A stretch of DNA of 64,000 nucleotides. Origin: Brachypodium distachyon (taxonomy: Eukaryota > Streptophyta > Magnoliopsida > Poales > Poaceae). Position 1 is the first letter of the stretch. Every line of letters begins with the position of its first letter. Positions 46,771 to 58,900 of this stretch are shown piece by piece. The stretch lies in the NCBI RefSeq assembly GCF_000005505.3, contig NC_016131.3:31425001-31489000 (forward strand), written 5' to 3'. A program made the translations under genes and the position numbers. A model generated the notes under the pieces. That model worked only from the letters and a program-made list of their open reading frames with translations, was not told the DNA's origin and ran no database searches.

Positions 46771-47600
46771 AATATAGCGGCGATGAGGTCGTGGCACCAG
46801 GAACCTGCAACAAATCCGGCTGCACCGGTGACGACAACAGGCGCTCAGCTTTAGCGATGAGCGGCGGCTCCAGCAAGTTCCAGCCATGGCAACCGGCCAG
46901 GTTACAGCAGCGCGGCTGGATGGCGGCGGCACCGGCGAGTTCCAGTCGTAGCGACGGGCAGCGTTTGGCGGGGTCGTGGTGGCTCCAGCCTCCGGCGAGT
47001 TCCTGCAACGGGGGGCTACAGCAGCAGACATCGGGGCAGCGGCGGCACCAGCGAGTTCCATCCGGGGCGACGGTCACTAGCTACGGCAGAGTATGGCGGG
47101 GTCACGGTGGCTCCGGCGAGTTCGAGCGGCGGCAGCGGGCGATGGGTTCGGGGCAGCGGCTGGCCGCGGTGGCGGATGGGGTCGTGGCTGCGGCGGCGAA
47201 GGTTGCTTGAATAGAGGGAAGAGAGGGAGAAAAGCAAGAAGGGAGGAGGAAGAAGCGTGCATGTCGGCGAAGGCCGCGGCAACAGGGGGCGAAGCGGCCA
47301 GCGGTGCAGCAGCAGGCGGCGGAGATAGCAGCGGCAGGCGGTGGCAGGAAGCGCAGCCGGGCAGCAGCATGTGGCAGCGGCAACGATAGCAGTAGCAGGC
47401 AGCTGGCAGCGACGTTGGGTTGAAGTTGCAACAGCAGCCATGAGGATGGAGACCCGCGCGTGGATAGAACGTCCGATCAATGCGGATCCAACGGCCGCGC
47501 ACACGGCCGACGGGTGCGTGAGATCAGCCGGGTGATTAAGATCACGTATTCTTTCAGTTGGAATGACGTAACGCTCAAAAGTACGGTGTGCGTGCGTGCT
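46771..47600 (+). repeat. GC-rich repeat block (GGCGAGTTCC words)
   Basis: (C/A)CGGCGAGTTCC-type words recur at about 46933, 46995, 47053 and 47115 among GGCAGCGG/GGCGGC sequence. It follows the AT-rich array abruptly. The two blocks probably belong to one transposon; ORFs in all frames here are composition-driven. Confidence 0.5.
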
Positions 47601-47667
47601 TGTGAACATCGGTTATAACGCGTTTCTTAAAAAAAAATTGCAAACAAGGTCAAAAGGAAAAATAACT

Positions 47668-47674
47668 GTCAAGA

Positions 47675-47706
<32 letters not shown>

Positions 47707-47747
47707 TACCTGAAACTGGCGCCTTAGACCAACTCGGCCATCTTGAC
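47668..47747 (-). tRNA. tRNA-Leu (anticodon CAG)
   Basis: Read on the minus strand, GTCAAGA (5' acceptor strand) pairs with TCTTGAC at the 3' end. The D-arm region GGCCGAGTTGGTCTAAGG fits the A box. The anticodon stem CCAGT/ACTGG encloses TTCAGGT, giving anticodon CAG (reads CUG, Leu). A class II variable arm (TCCGAAAGGGCG) follows, and the T-loop region GGGTTCAAATCCCAC fits the B box. 80 bp, no intron, CCA not encoded. A T-run follows for Pol III termination. Confidence 0.96.
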
Positions 47748-48898
47748 TTCATGTTTAGTTTATGTATTTCACCTTTCTAATCTTTCAGACATCAGTGGAC
47801 ACTGCCGTGTTGGGCTAAAACTTGCGTGCGCGGAACGTGTCGATGGGCCAGCTCGGTGGGTGGGCCGGTGGGGGTAGGGAAACATAACCGGACGCACGGA
47901 AAGGGCCAGTTGGCCGCACGCAAGCCAATATGGGCCGTTGTATGCTGGGGGTCGTACGTACATGAGAGCAAATCGTAATTTGCTGCGCCTGCGGTACGTT
48001 GGGTGCCTTTGGGTACTGTAATCGTGCAATCCACGGGTACAGCCCCTGCAACTTGGTTCTCAGAAAAAAAAAATCTAAAACAAAAGGTTCTCAGAAAAAA
48101 AAAGTTCCACACAGGCGATCGATCTCCTCGGAAACTGCTGGATCGTGCCACAAACAGCACAGTGAAAGGAGCGTACGAACAAAGCCAGAACCAGAAGAAG
48201 GGCCAAATCCAGACGATCATCTGCTGTGCCTGTGGTCTCAGCAACAGCAAGTAAACTCGGTGTAGTGGCAGGCGACTACGCACGCTGACACTGGTGCAGA
48301 GTCTGTTGTTGAATTGTTCACCGAGGTCCCCCGAGGCCCCGACCCGAGCTTTTTTGCCCAGACGTGACCGCATGTCGTTGTTGCCTTCCGTCCCCCAAAT
48401 TATTGCGCCCCGAAGAGAAAAGGGCAAAAAAGAAGAAGAGAAAAGGCCCGGACTGTGGGGCGACAGCAACAGCACTTCCCTGCACTACAAAGCCTCTCTC
48501 TCTGTCTCTTTTCCTTTTTTCACTACTGCCATATGCCCTTCCCGGTTCTCAAACTCTCTAGTCTCTACCCCCTTCGCGCCAGAGCTGACATGTACTATCA
48601 GTCACTGGCATAGCCCTTTTAAGGATTTGATTCACTCTGTGCTCTGAATTGCGTACTTGGGAATTGGAAGGACAGAAGTACGAAGGAGAAAGAAGAGTCT
48701 GGGCCAAGACGAGAGCTAGCTAGGCTTCGTATGCAGTTATCATCGTGGTCCTTCTGGATAAGCATGCATCGGTCATGTCCCTCCGCCCCCCTGTCTTCTC
48801 CCATAATTTAATGGAACTCCTCGTCCTACTTATAACAACTTCACGAGTATAACCGTGGGGACCGAAAGGGGTTCCCTGCAAAACCTCTCCATCCATCG
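47748..48898. other. Intergenic, no gene recognised
   Basis: Moderately GC-rich, with several A-runs near 48067-48100. Short ORFs have no domain content. Confidence 0.35.
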
Positions 48899-48910
48899 CC
48901 GTCACCTTCT

Positions 48911-49396
48911 TCTTCTTTTTTTGAAAAGGGGACAATTATATTAGCTAGAGAAAGGAATACAATTGTCATCCAAGACCCTCAACACAGGACTTGGCAGAGA
49001 GCCAGACAACAAACCCCTCGACCTAGACAACCTGGCAAACTTTGCCAATTCATGTGCGACCCCATTGCTCGCTTGATGAGCCCAGCTACAAGTGAAATCA
49101 ACAAACAGGGAGCAGGAGTAATGAAGCTCCCGAAGCCTGAACCACACAGCAGACCGATCAGAGGCATCGTTCTGAAGACCCGAGATCAGACCTCGGCAGC
49201 CGCTTTCCAGGTGCAGCCGCTTATCTTGATGGAAAATCATACCCTGTATAGCTTTGACAGCACGCCATAGTTTCAGCTTCCAAAATGGAGTCGCATCTAT
49301 TAGCTTCCCCCCAGGCAGCAGTGACGATCCGCCCATCGCTTGATCGGACCACTGCTCCCCACCAGGTCTCACCCGTGTCAGGCAGGAAGCTAGCAT
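48911..49396 (-). mobile_element. LINE 3' tail (RNase H-like) with perfect 12-bp duplication
   Basis: A 486-bp minus-strand insert encoding the end of a plant LINE. The RNase H-like start TDASFLPDTGETWWG and GAVVRSSDGRIV lies near the left end of the element. A frameshift follows, then the C-terminal helix region (WAHQASNGVAHELAKFA). The tail is the T-rich run at 48911-48922 on the plus strand. CCGTCACCTTCT is perfectly duplicated at 48899-48910 and 49397-49408, showing target-primed insertion and 5' truncation. Confidence 0.93.
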
Positions 49397-49408
49397 CCGT
49401 CACCTTCT

Positions 49409-50307
49409 ATTTTATCTGAGTTCAACTCTTCATTTCATCCGTTCTTGTTCGTTTATGGCATATATTGTATGCACATTCTGCTGAACGACTTTACCGGTAC
49501 CTACGCTTGTGAAACAAGGTACATGCACAAACGATCCGTTGATTGCAGGGGATATGATTGGAATTGTCTAGGTCGTGGTTGCCTCATTGTCGTCTCATTG
49601 TCGTCTCCCGCAGCATCAACTTGGACCTTCACGACGTGTAAGAGAGTGGGCAACATGCATAGAGGATAGGCACATATACTCCACACCATCTGGCGTTTCC
49701 ACGACCGCCTCGAGACAACCATTAGATCTCATTGGACGAGAATGACTAGATTGAATTTATGTGCAACAACCTGAACAACAGCTCCACCTCCACAATGACC
49801 CCCCAAGCTGCCAAGCAATTGGCACATGCCGCAGCTTCGAGTGCAATCGCCGGCTGTGACAATGGCACCCTCCTTGTACCCATTGGGGAACCCTCATGGA
49901 AGCAAACTGGTGTATGATGTCAGTCTATGAGTCTATCCTCTTTCAGTCGAAAGTGCAGGGAGGCAAGGCTTCAAGGGAGAATTGACCATGCTACCCTTAT
50001 GACTTAGCACTTTCTTCGTTGGCTCGAAGAGATGGTACCACGAGGTACCATATCTGCTGCTGTCGGACGCACCTGTCTTGGACGGCTGTAGTACTTTTCA
50101 AGTACCCGCCTCATCCTTAGTTTGTGTCTTGGGATATTTGTTCAAATTAAGAGGAGAAAATGGATAAGCATTTTACACTAGGATGGTATTGGTTGTCAGC
50201 TAAGATGACATAAAACATTGACCTGTAGAGGTTAACTGAACATAAAACTCCTTCAATGCATACATATCTTCTATGTCTAAACAAGAGAACCCCGCTACAT
50301 ATTTGTT
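49409..50307. other. Intergenic, no gene recognised
   Basis: No domain-supported ORF, RNA gene or clear repeat. Confidence 0.35.
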
Positions 50308-50462
50308 TCAACATACAAGCATGCCATCTCATTAGGCCCACTACATTGTATGCCATGGAAACCATGCCACATCATCAAATCATGCATGTAATTTTTTTTC
50401 AAGTCACGCATGTATTCATTTACTTTTCCACTAATCTATCAATTCAAACCACCACCTAAAAC
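50308..50462 (-). repeat. Dispersed repeat, copy 3 (reversed)
   Basis: Reverse-complement match to the first part of 30291-30480: the blocks GTTTGAATTGATAGATTA, GTAAATGAATACATGC, GACTTGAAAAA and GGCATGCTTGTATGTTGAAA appear in the same order. It lacks the P450-linked tail, so the repeat family is independent of the P450. Confidence 0.75.
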
Positions 50463-51124
50463 GGTTTGGCAGCAACGCGCAAAACATCATTTAGGCATCT
50501 AGTAAAACATAAATGGGGAAGCTGACAAGGTGCAAACGACCGTTTTCATTCCCGGAAATCGCCGATGCGGTGCAGGAGACGGTAACACCGGTTCAAGTTA
50601 ATGAAGTTTAAGAAAAACGCGATTCAGTTGCCAGAAAAAAAGGGAAAACGCGATTCGACCCTGGAAACTGGCGCGATGTCTCTTGTTTATCCATTGAGTT
50701 CGTACGCGTATGGCACAACGATGTCTTCAATCCGCGCGTCGTATAAAACGTGAGCATGATGTGTGTGTGTGTGTGTGCCAGGAGTCCCATTCCGTCCCCG
50801 TCCACAAAAGCCCAAACCACCCTTTGCCCCCGTTGGCCTTGTTGTCCTCTTCCCCTCGGCGCGAGATATCCTCCCTCCTCCTCCTTCGTCCCTCCCGCAC
50901 CAACTTCCCACTCGCTTGCCCCGCCCCCTCTTCCCCTCTCCCGCCTGATTTTACTAACCGCTTCTCGGATCAGCACCAGACCCACCGCTATAATAGCGCG
51001 ACCAGCAAGCAACCTAGCTAGTGGTTCCCCCTCGCCTCGCTGCTTAATACTAGTACGGCGCTCCTCCTCGTGTCGCGTTTCGGCTGTTAGCGGCTGCGCG
51101 GCTAGGGTTAGGGTTCGCGGGCGC
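50463..51124 (+). promoter_or_regulatory. Upstream region of the RRM gene
   Basis: TATAAAA at 50742-50748 is a possible TATA box, followed by a (GT)8 microsatellite at 50761-50777. CT-rich leader-like sequence follows (50830-50945). The transcription start is not determinable; the TATA box lies about 390 bp from the ATG, implying a long GC-rich 5' UTR. Confidence 0.45.
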
Positions 51125-51139
51125 ATGCGCGCGGGATGA
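51125..51139 (+). promoter_or_regulatory. Four-codon uORF overlapping the RRM start codon
   Basis: ATG CGC GCG GGA TGA at 51125-51139. Its stop (51137-51139) overlaps the main ATG (51136-51138) in an ATGATG context, so ribosomes that finish the uORF stop right on the main start. Whether it is used depends on the transcript start. Confidence 0.6.
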
Positions 51140-54100
51140 TGACGCCGCAGCGGTCGCCGGCGGTGATGCTGGGAGGAGGAGGAGGAGGAGGAGGAGGGGG
51201 AGGGGGCGGGACGCCGGCGCTGCACTACCTGAGCGGGCCGTACGGGGACACCACGTACACCAAGGTCTTCGTGGGGGGCCTCGCCTGGGAGACGCGGAGC
51301 GAGGGGCTGCGCGCGCACTTCGAGGCCTACGGGGACATCCTCGAGGCCGTCGTCATCACCGACCGCGCCACCGGGAGGTCCAAGGGTTACGGATTCGTGA
51401 GCACGCTTCTCCCACCCTCTCTTCTTGTGTTACCGGTTGGTTTTTCTCCGGGGTTTGGTGGTGGGGATCATGGGCATGGCTTGGTTTTCGAGCTAGGCTT
51501 TGTGATTTTTGGCCCGTGAGTTTTCGGGATCAGGGGTTTGGAGTTGAATTGGGAGGTTTTGTGACTGTAGGCGGTGGTTGATCGGAGGTGAGGGTCCGTG
51601 GATTTGGGAGCGTTGCTGTCATCGCAGAGAAATTGGGGGATTTTTTTTTTACAATCTGGGTTAAGATAATTATGGGGAAACAATTTGATTCTGGCGGGGA
51701 TTGATCAGAAAGTTTTTCTTCCACGAGGTCTAGGATTTCGATGTCACAACATTTTTCAGCTGCCTGGAAGATTTTTATGCAAACTGGAGTAAAAATTTAG
51801 GGCATGTTTCTCATGGATTGCACAACTGTCTGAAGGGAACGTGGAAGTAGTTTAGTTTTGGTGTGGAAATTGGGGGAAATGTGTACCCTCTTTTCCTGAT
51901 GTTAATGTGTCTTAATTTTCTGTGGATGTGCGTACAGGTGACCTTCCGGGACCCAGAGTCGGCAAGGATGGCTTGCATGGATCCGTATCCAGTGATCGAT
52001 GGGCGGCGTGCTAATTGTAATCTTGCCATCCTAGGGCGACCTGGTCCAGCTGTGCCTTTTTGTAAGTCTTCTAGTAACCTGGTTTTCTATTGTCATAGTT
52101 ACAATTTTGTGAACTGTCGAATGTATATAGAATTCTTGCCTGCAGCCTAACATTTTGTCCATCGGGTTTATTTAAATCAATGCTCATTCCTGGTGTATTG
52201 GAGTTATCATAATCACAGCATTTTCTATCATTTTAAAATTAATCTCCATTCCCATAGTTATCTTGTTGCTTAGTTTTTCCTGCTGCCTATTCATCTTATC
52301 TGCTAAGTAACTGGAAAATAGAATTAAGGGACTTGTCCCCATTCGAGTAGTAAGTATGTAGTTCCTCGCCTAACTGTTCACTGTCAGAAGGCTAAATCGC
52401 TAAAGAATTTACAAGATCAAGTCCCCACTTGAGTTCGAAAAACAAACAAAAGAAAGAAGCTTGAGCTACTAGTCCTTTGCCAGTCATGTCTGCGGAGGAG
52501 TGGTAGAATTAGTGCGGGACCTGATTAAAAGGAAGATTAGACATTAGGTAACGGAAAGTGGACTACTCATGAGTTGGTTGGTAGCAGAAAACATGGCACA
52601 ATCATATTGGTTTCTTGATAAGGAACTGTTTGTTTACGAGTCAAACATCATTTGCATAGTTGCAACTTGCAATGAAGATGTTAATGATCACAAAGGCAAA
52701 CAGTTTATCCAAATGTAAGCATCTTCGCCTCTGATGGAATGCACACATTTTGTGAGTTGTTTGCTATTCATTCATGAGCTATCACTCTTATAACAGAGGA
52801 CCATAATATTTGTAGTTGGCAATATACTATTAAAAGATCTTTCAAAAAATTTGAGGAAAAGGGCAGGAGCTCTGCCGTTCATTATAGAAGGAAAAGAGTA
52901 CAGCTAACCTTGGTTATCAAGGTCAAGGTTAGCAAGAAAAGATCTTTCAAAATTGGGTTGAACAATAATGATGGTGTTCTATTGGTAACATTTATATCTG
53001 TAAATCAAAATAGGCAGAGAAGAACACATCCAGGAGAATGGTCATTGCACCCTCCCAGAATGTATGCGCTAATAAATATTAATGAGCTTCTTCTGTATTC
53101 AGCATTTGGCAGGACTAGCAAAAACATATTGTTTTGAAGTTTTCTTACTGGTTTATTATGCTTGTGCTTCGCCTTTTCAGGCCGGCATTTGGCAGGACTC
53201 TAGCAAAAACACATTGCTTTGAAGTTCTCTTTACTGTTTATTATGCTTGTGTCTTCACCTCTTCATCCCCTTGTCTGCATATTCAATTGTAATAATTTTC
53301 CTCCTTAATGTGGTAATAGCACCTATGAGGCCGGTCATTCCATATGGCGGAGGTGCGGCGGTTCCAGGGAGCATGTATGTACAGAGCCCAACATATCAGC
53401 AACCCCCCTACAACTACTCACAGGCTCTTGTGTATCCTCCTTATGGGTAGGTTAACAGTTCGTTCAATGCATAGTTGGCAAAGATTATGCACAGCTAACA
53501 ATGTGATCTGTTAGGCTGTCTGGCACACTGATTAAAGTGGTGCCAGTCTGGAATTGTATACTTTACAGGATTGTGGTCTAGAAATGTTGTCGTGCTAGAC
53601 CGTCTGCTTATTTCCAAGTGAACAGCCTGGCCAGTGCAAGTAATGATCCATTGTTTTTGTCAGTGCAGGCCATCAACATATGGACCTGAATACATGTATC
53701 CACAGGTTGAGAACTCGTTCATATTTTTATGTAAGTGCCACAAGTCTTAAGTTTTAAATTTTGCTAATTTATTATATTTTTAGTGTTGTAGAATGCCTAT
53801 GGTCCATATGTTGGACAACAGTATGTTCCAGTCTATGGTGGTCCCAGAGCAGTAGGCCCAGCAGTTTACCCATATGGGCAGTTCGGCCAGCCTGTGCCAA
53901 GTGAACATTCGTATTCACCTGGCTATGTACCAAGTCACCTTCTCCCACTATCTAATCAGAATGCTGCAAATGTGCGCGCATCAACAGTTCAGCAACAATA
54001 TCCTCCAGGCAAGAAATTGATTGCGGATCACTGAATTGATCATACAAACATTTCGCACAATTCAACCATATTTTTTTAAACTCATGTAGTTTTGACATGT

Positions 54101-54203
54101 AACCTTCTTTGTGAAAACAGGAGCTCCACGCCCTCAGCAACTGATCCCTGCTCGTGCACCACAATTTCCTCCAAACAACATCTCCGAACAAATGTCAGGA
54201 TGA
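51136..54203 (+). CDS. RRM RNA-binding protein (RBM24/38-like, plant ARP1 type)
   Basis: Six exons: 51136-51396, 51938-52061, 53320-53446, 53669-53705, 53792-54008 and 54121-54203; 849 bp, 282 residues. A polyglycine run (13-25) precedes one N-terminal RRM (about 42-115) with RNP2 KVFVGGL and RNP1 [13 protein letters not shown]1 is split by intron 1 after F87. The C-terminal half is Pro/Tyr/Gly/Gln-rich ([18 protein letters not shown]) and disordered. Relatives bind AU- or GU-rich mRNA and affect stability or splicing; some plant members respond to abscisic acid. Role here is inferred from family only. Intron 5 starts with GC (54009-54010, in AG|GCAAG). The intron 2 acceptor TAATAG has a poor pyrimidine tract. 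A uORF overlaps the start codon. Confidence 0.92.
53103..53268 (+). repeat. 83-bp tandem duplication in RRM intron 2
   Basis: Two adjacent units, 53103-53185 and 53186-53268, both starting CATTTGGCAGGACT and about 85% alike. They lie just before the exon 3 acceptor. The first unit contains a good decoy acceptor (CCTTTTCAG at 53172-53180), which the second has lost. Confidence 0.85.
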
Positions 54204-54945
54204 CAGAGGATGCCAGTGACAAATTTGAGGTGTGTTTACCTTGGTCCAACAGACATTCCTGCTTGAGAAAGACTGCTGTAACATCTCGCCTTCATTATTG
54301 CAGGTATCCTCTAGTCTGCAGCAGGACTAAGAACAGCAGCACTGCTAATTGGGCGGCATGCTTCTTTTCTTGCAAATTGTTTTCTCTTGCATCTTTAAAG
54401 GTTGGTTGTTGTGTTGATCTTAATTTTACTAGTGGACCTTTTATTGGAAGGGATGTATGGGCTGAATTATTTGTTTCTCACTCAATTGCAGGTCGTCCTT
54501 ATTCATGGTTACCTTCACCTTATAATGTGAATGTTAAGATGCCCCGTCGGATGGGGCATGAAAAGCGAGAGCTGGAAATGAAGCCACTCTTGCTCAGCTT
54601 CTGTTAAGTGTCTGTACATTCCCCATCCCCTGCCAGGAATTCTGATAGTTGGTGGTCTGTTCATCGACCAAATTGGATGCCGGAAATGGAGTCCGGACCT
54701 CCAACCTGTGTATAATAGTAGCTCATGTAGGGTCCAAATCGTAGAACAGCTCAATTCTTTCAAAGTGTTGCACCCAGTTCATGCTGTGTATACCATTCTC
54801 TAGTCCTTTCTGTACCTAAGCGCATGTGGTCGTCTAGATCTTTTGATGTCATGTCTTTAGTTGTGTAAATTATTATCCTAAACTGAAACTCTATATCAGT
54901 TATATGCGGCGTGTAATTAAATAAGGCCAATTCTACCCTGTAAAA
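54204..54945 (+). other. 3' UTR of the RRM gene, with a possible UTR intron
   Basis: After the stop, GAG|GTGTGTTTACC (about 54230) and TTATTGCAG|GTATCC (about 54303) could bound a 3' UTR intron of about 75 bp. A further TTGCAG occurs at about 54492. AATAA-type words near 54915 could serve polyadenylation. An intron after a stop codon would make the mRNA a natural NMD candidate. Confidence 0.4.
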
Positions 54946-55960
54946 GAATATGATCTGTTGCAAGTTGCAACGCATGGAAGGATGTTGGTGTTTTCGTGGT
55001 TCAAATTCGCTGCAGTCAAAATACAGTCACGGCAAGTATATCGAGACATGTGTAGCATCCTGTCATAGGCGCTTGAAGAGCTTTTTCTGCCCCACAATGT
55101 TCTTGTGTATTACGGTCAGTACTAGGCATACAAGGAGTGTTTATTATTGTTCCATTACAAATCCACGTCACTTATTTAAAGACAGACAGAGGGAGTACTT
55201 TTCTTTACTATACTGTGAATTGAGGTTTATTGTATAGAGTAGATTTGTTTTTACATAAACAGTCCTCTACATACTCGAAGAACCTCATTAGCTCATTTGT
55301 CTGAACAAGAAATATCCACTAGTATTTCATAGGTTAACTCGAACAAACAAACTATTCACTGTAGTATTTGCATCCGTTTATATGAACAAAAAGAATCACA
55401 TACATAGCCTATTGGATAGAGATCATAATATATTTGAGGAAAATGAAATATTACAAAGCAACGATAGTTCAAACGATTTTCTCTAGTTGCAAGGGCACAA
55501 CGTACTATATACACCTTTCCATTAGTTTAAGGCGATGGTAATGATGGAATGGGAGCATGAGACCCTTCTGCATTACAGGGTCATGAAAATTACCTCAGGG
55601 CATATAAGGCCCGAAAGTGTGAAAAGCCATCAGCAATAATCATGCCTGGTTAGAATGTTCCGATGATGGAACTCACTTGCTGAAATGGGTGTTGACAAAA
55701 AATGGACCTTTCTGCTCCATATCTGGACTAGTAATATGACACTGCAAAAATGAAGACATAAGCAGATTATTCTCAGCTGAATAAGATATGCGTAGCATGG
55801 AGTGACCCAGAACTAGTGACAGATATTCACCTTGAACTCAGAATCCTGAAGGAGAGGGCTCAATCAGGATACCAGACTAGTTATATCCTACTGCAGGTTA
55901 ATGGACTAGTCATCAAAATGGAGTCACAAATGGTATGCCTAGCAGGACCGGAATGTGCCA
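54946..55960. other. Convergent intergenic region
   Basis: Between the 3' ends of the RRM gene (+) and BIG5 (-). A Stowaway-like end (CAGAGGGAGTAC) occurs at about 55187; its partner was not found. 55700-55960 should be the BIG5 3' UTR. No gene seen. Confidence 0.4.
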
Positions 55961-58900
55961 TTATACTTGTATCATGGGGCCTATTGATGATTTGAAGATT
56001 TTGTAGAGGGCGTGTTGAACATCTACAGAGCTATGCTCACAGCGGATGAGATCAACCAGCAGTGGGAAAAAGCGAGGGAGTACTCTCATAAATGAATCCT
56101 TATCCAAGCTACGCAGTATCTGCACCACTATAAGGACCAGTTGAGTCCTAGCAGCCAGCTCCTCTTTCTTGGCAGCGCCCAGTGGCACTATGCAATGTAA
56201 AGTTGGATCGCTCTGAGAAGCTTCATCAGATGGTCCATGCCCAGCACAATTTAGATATGTCTTCAGTATTTTCTCACAAGCATCAAGTATTCGCGATTGT
56301 ATGTCCATGTCTTCAGATAAGAATGGATGCTCATGGAGCAGAGCTTGGAGAAGCTTGAGGTAGCTCTGGTATGTCTCGTTCTCAAAATGGACAACTGCTG
56401 GCTCAGATGCCTCCAAAAGGGAACATGCTTTATGGAATTTCATCTGTAATAAAGAGTCAGAGCTCACTTCGCTTGCATGTGTTGCAATTGCCGATATCAT
56501 CGCCAAAAGAATGCTAATATGGTCCACGGTAAGATATTTCCCCTGTTCCTCATACAATTTAATAATGCCCTGTGTAAAAGGAAAAAAAAATTGAGTATAA
56601 TGATGTGAGACTGGGAAAGAAAAAGACTGGCTCGTCTGGATCGCTTCTCCACTTAGGGGCTGTTTGGAATGGTTGTAATCTTTGTGCGGGCACCAGTATT
56701 TAGCTCAAGGGTTGGTAATCTTTGTGCGGGCACCTGGTGGCCATACAAAACTTACAACCATTCCAAACAAGCCTTTAGGCACAAGAATTTAATTACTACC
56801 CAGCAGGTGAAGATGTTTAAGCCCTGAGAGCCTCCTTCGACGTGAAAACTGGTATCTATAACCTCTAGATAGAACCAACCTGTGCCATAGAAGCAACTGG
56901 GCATGGTTTGCTTAAAATGGGGACTATGGGAAGATGGTAAATCGCCTTATTCGTTGATCCACAACCTCTATTATCCTAACGATCCTATCTGTCTGTCCTA
57001 ATAACTAATTGTTCCAGCCCTCTCAACTTGGCACGGTTTGGTTACACTGAGAACTATGAGAAAACAGTAAATCACCTCATTCATGGATCCCCACGAACTC
57101 TATTATACTATTATTATCCTAACAATCTCCTCTGCTTGTCCTAATAACTCATTTCCACTGCTCTACCAGAAGACATTTCTACTGCTGCCTTAGTTGAGGA
57201 CAAAACCACTAGCTCCTACTTCAGATTCTAAGGCATCTGTAAAAATGGCCCAGGCCTATCCCATCTTAGCCAGATGCCCAGAGCCAAACTGTGTAAAACA
57301 TCCAAATAGTTTCCTATATATCTTTGCATTTCACTATACAAAAAGGATCTCTGAATTACACTTTAAACCATTTATGAGTATATAAATAATTTAGTTAACA
57401 AAAATCAAGTACCTGAACAACTAGGAGTAGTAGGGCCATATGATTCTTCAGCTTGACAATAGCATAAGAAGTTGTCTCCATGTTAGCTTCCTCTTCATCA
57501 TTAATATAAATTTCGTTGTCTGAAAACTGCTCAGCTTCTGAATAGGATTCAATCCTATCTGGAATTTCAATGTCTTGCATCATTCTTACAATTTTAGAGA
57601 ATACAACAAAGGTCTGTGACAATGATTCTTTGAAGCACAGAAGGATATCTCTCCATTCCTCCTTGGAAAGTTTGCTACCAACTCCGTCTACTAAACGTAG
57701 AAAAGCAGATACACCGATGCTAGCAGAATGTTTATAGGGACTTCTGATAAAATATGTGACAATGGATGCAATTCTAGCAAGTTCTGGCCGCATCACGTCA
57801 AAGAAATTGACAAATATAACCACTAAAGATTTCATTGCCAATGTTTGTGTTTCAAGAGTTGAAAAGTCATCATCAATGATGTTTGATGTTAAGGTTAGAT
57901 CACTGGCCCTAGACCTTTGACTGCTAAATAGAGGATAAATAACAGACTGAAAGATATTGGCCCAAAAGGACTGTGAGAAGAGGTGTCCATGATCCTTCAA
58001 AATGTCAAAAAGTACTCCTACAGCACTTTTCCCGATGGTCAGCCTTGAATCACTGGTCAGCCTGGCCAAACCTGAAAAGGCAAGAAAAGGAAAAGGAAGA
58101 AAATAAATCACAGATATGATTATTGACCAAAAATAATTTTCTTCAATTTGGCGATTTAAGGTTGGTAATGGTGAATTGGTCCGTTTTTGGGAGGACACGT
58201 GGATTGGGGACATGCCTTTATGCGACAAGTACCCACGTTTGTTTAATATTGTGCGGAAAAAGCATGTCTCGGTGGCTTCAGTTCTTGGAGCAACTATGCC
58301 GAATGTTGATTTTCAGCGGTCCTTGTTGGGACATCATCGTGAGGCTTGGAATGCCATTGTTGACTCTGTCGCATCTGTTACATTGTCGACAGAGCCAGAC
58401 TCTTTTCATTGGAGTCTTCTTCCTAGTGGGATTTTTTCAGTTAAATCAATGTATTCAGCTCTTATGGATTCCCGAGTTCGAGTTAGATCGAGACTTCTTT
58501 GGTGACTCAATTTACCACTCAAAATAAAAGTTTTTCTTTGGTTCCTTTGTAAGGGGGTCATTCTTACTAAGGATAATCTGGTCAAACGAAGTTGGCAAGG
58601 GGATACACATTGTGCCTTCTGTTCTGAGCACGAATCGATTCAACATCTTTTTTTTTATTGTGCAATGGCTAGGCTTACGTGGACAACAATTCATTTGGCA
58701 TTTAATATTTCGCCTCCAAATAATATGGTCCATATTTTTGGGGCATTTAATATTTCGCCTCCAAACAAGACTTTGCGTCCTCTCGTATCAGTAGGGGCGG
58801 CAGCAGTTTTCTGGTCTATTTGGTTATGCCGTAATGACATTGTTTTTGATAAAAAGAAAATGCACTCATCTATGCAGGTTTTGCTCTTATGTACCAATTG

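Noticed and set aside
47016..47609. 197-residue minus-strand ORF
   Set aside because: Composition-driven ORF across the GC-rich repeat block; all three frames are equally open.
50608..51318. 236-residue minus-strand ORF over the RRM gene start
   Set aside because: Antisense to the RRM 5' UTR and exon 1, low complexity, no domain.
53181..53319. Alternative exon 3 start at the CCTTTTCAG acceptor as the main isoform
   Set aside because: Gives an in-frame TAG after seven codons; kept only as a possible regulated isoform.
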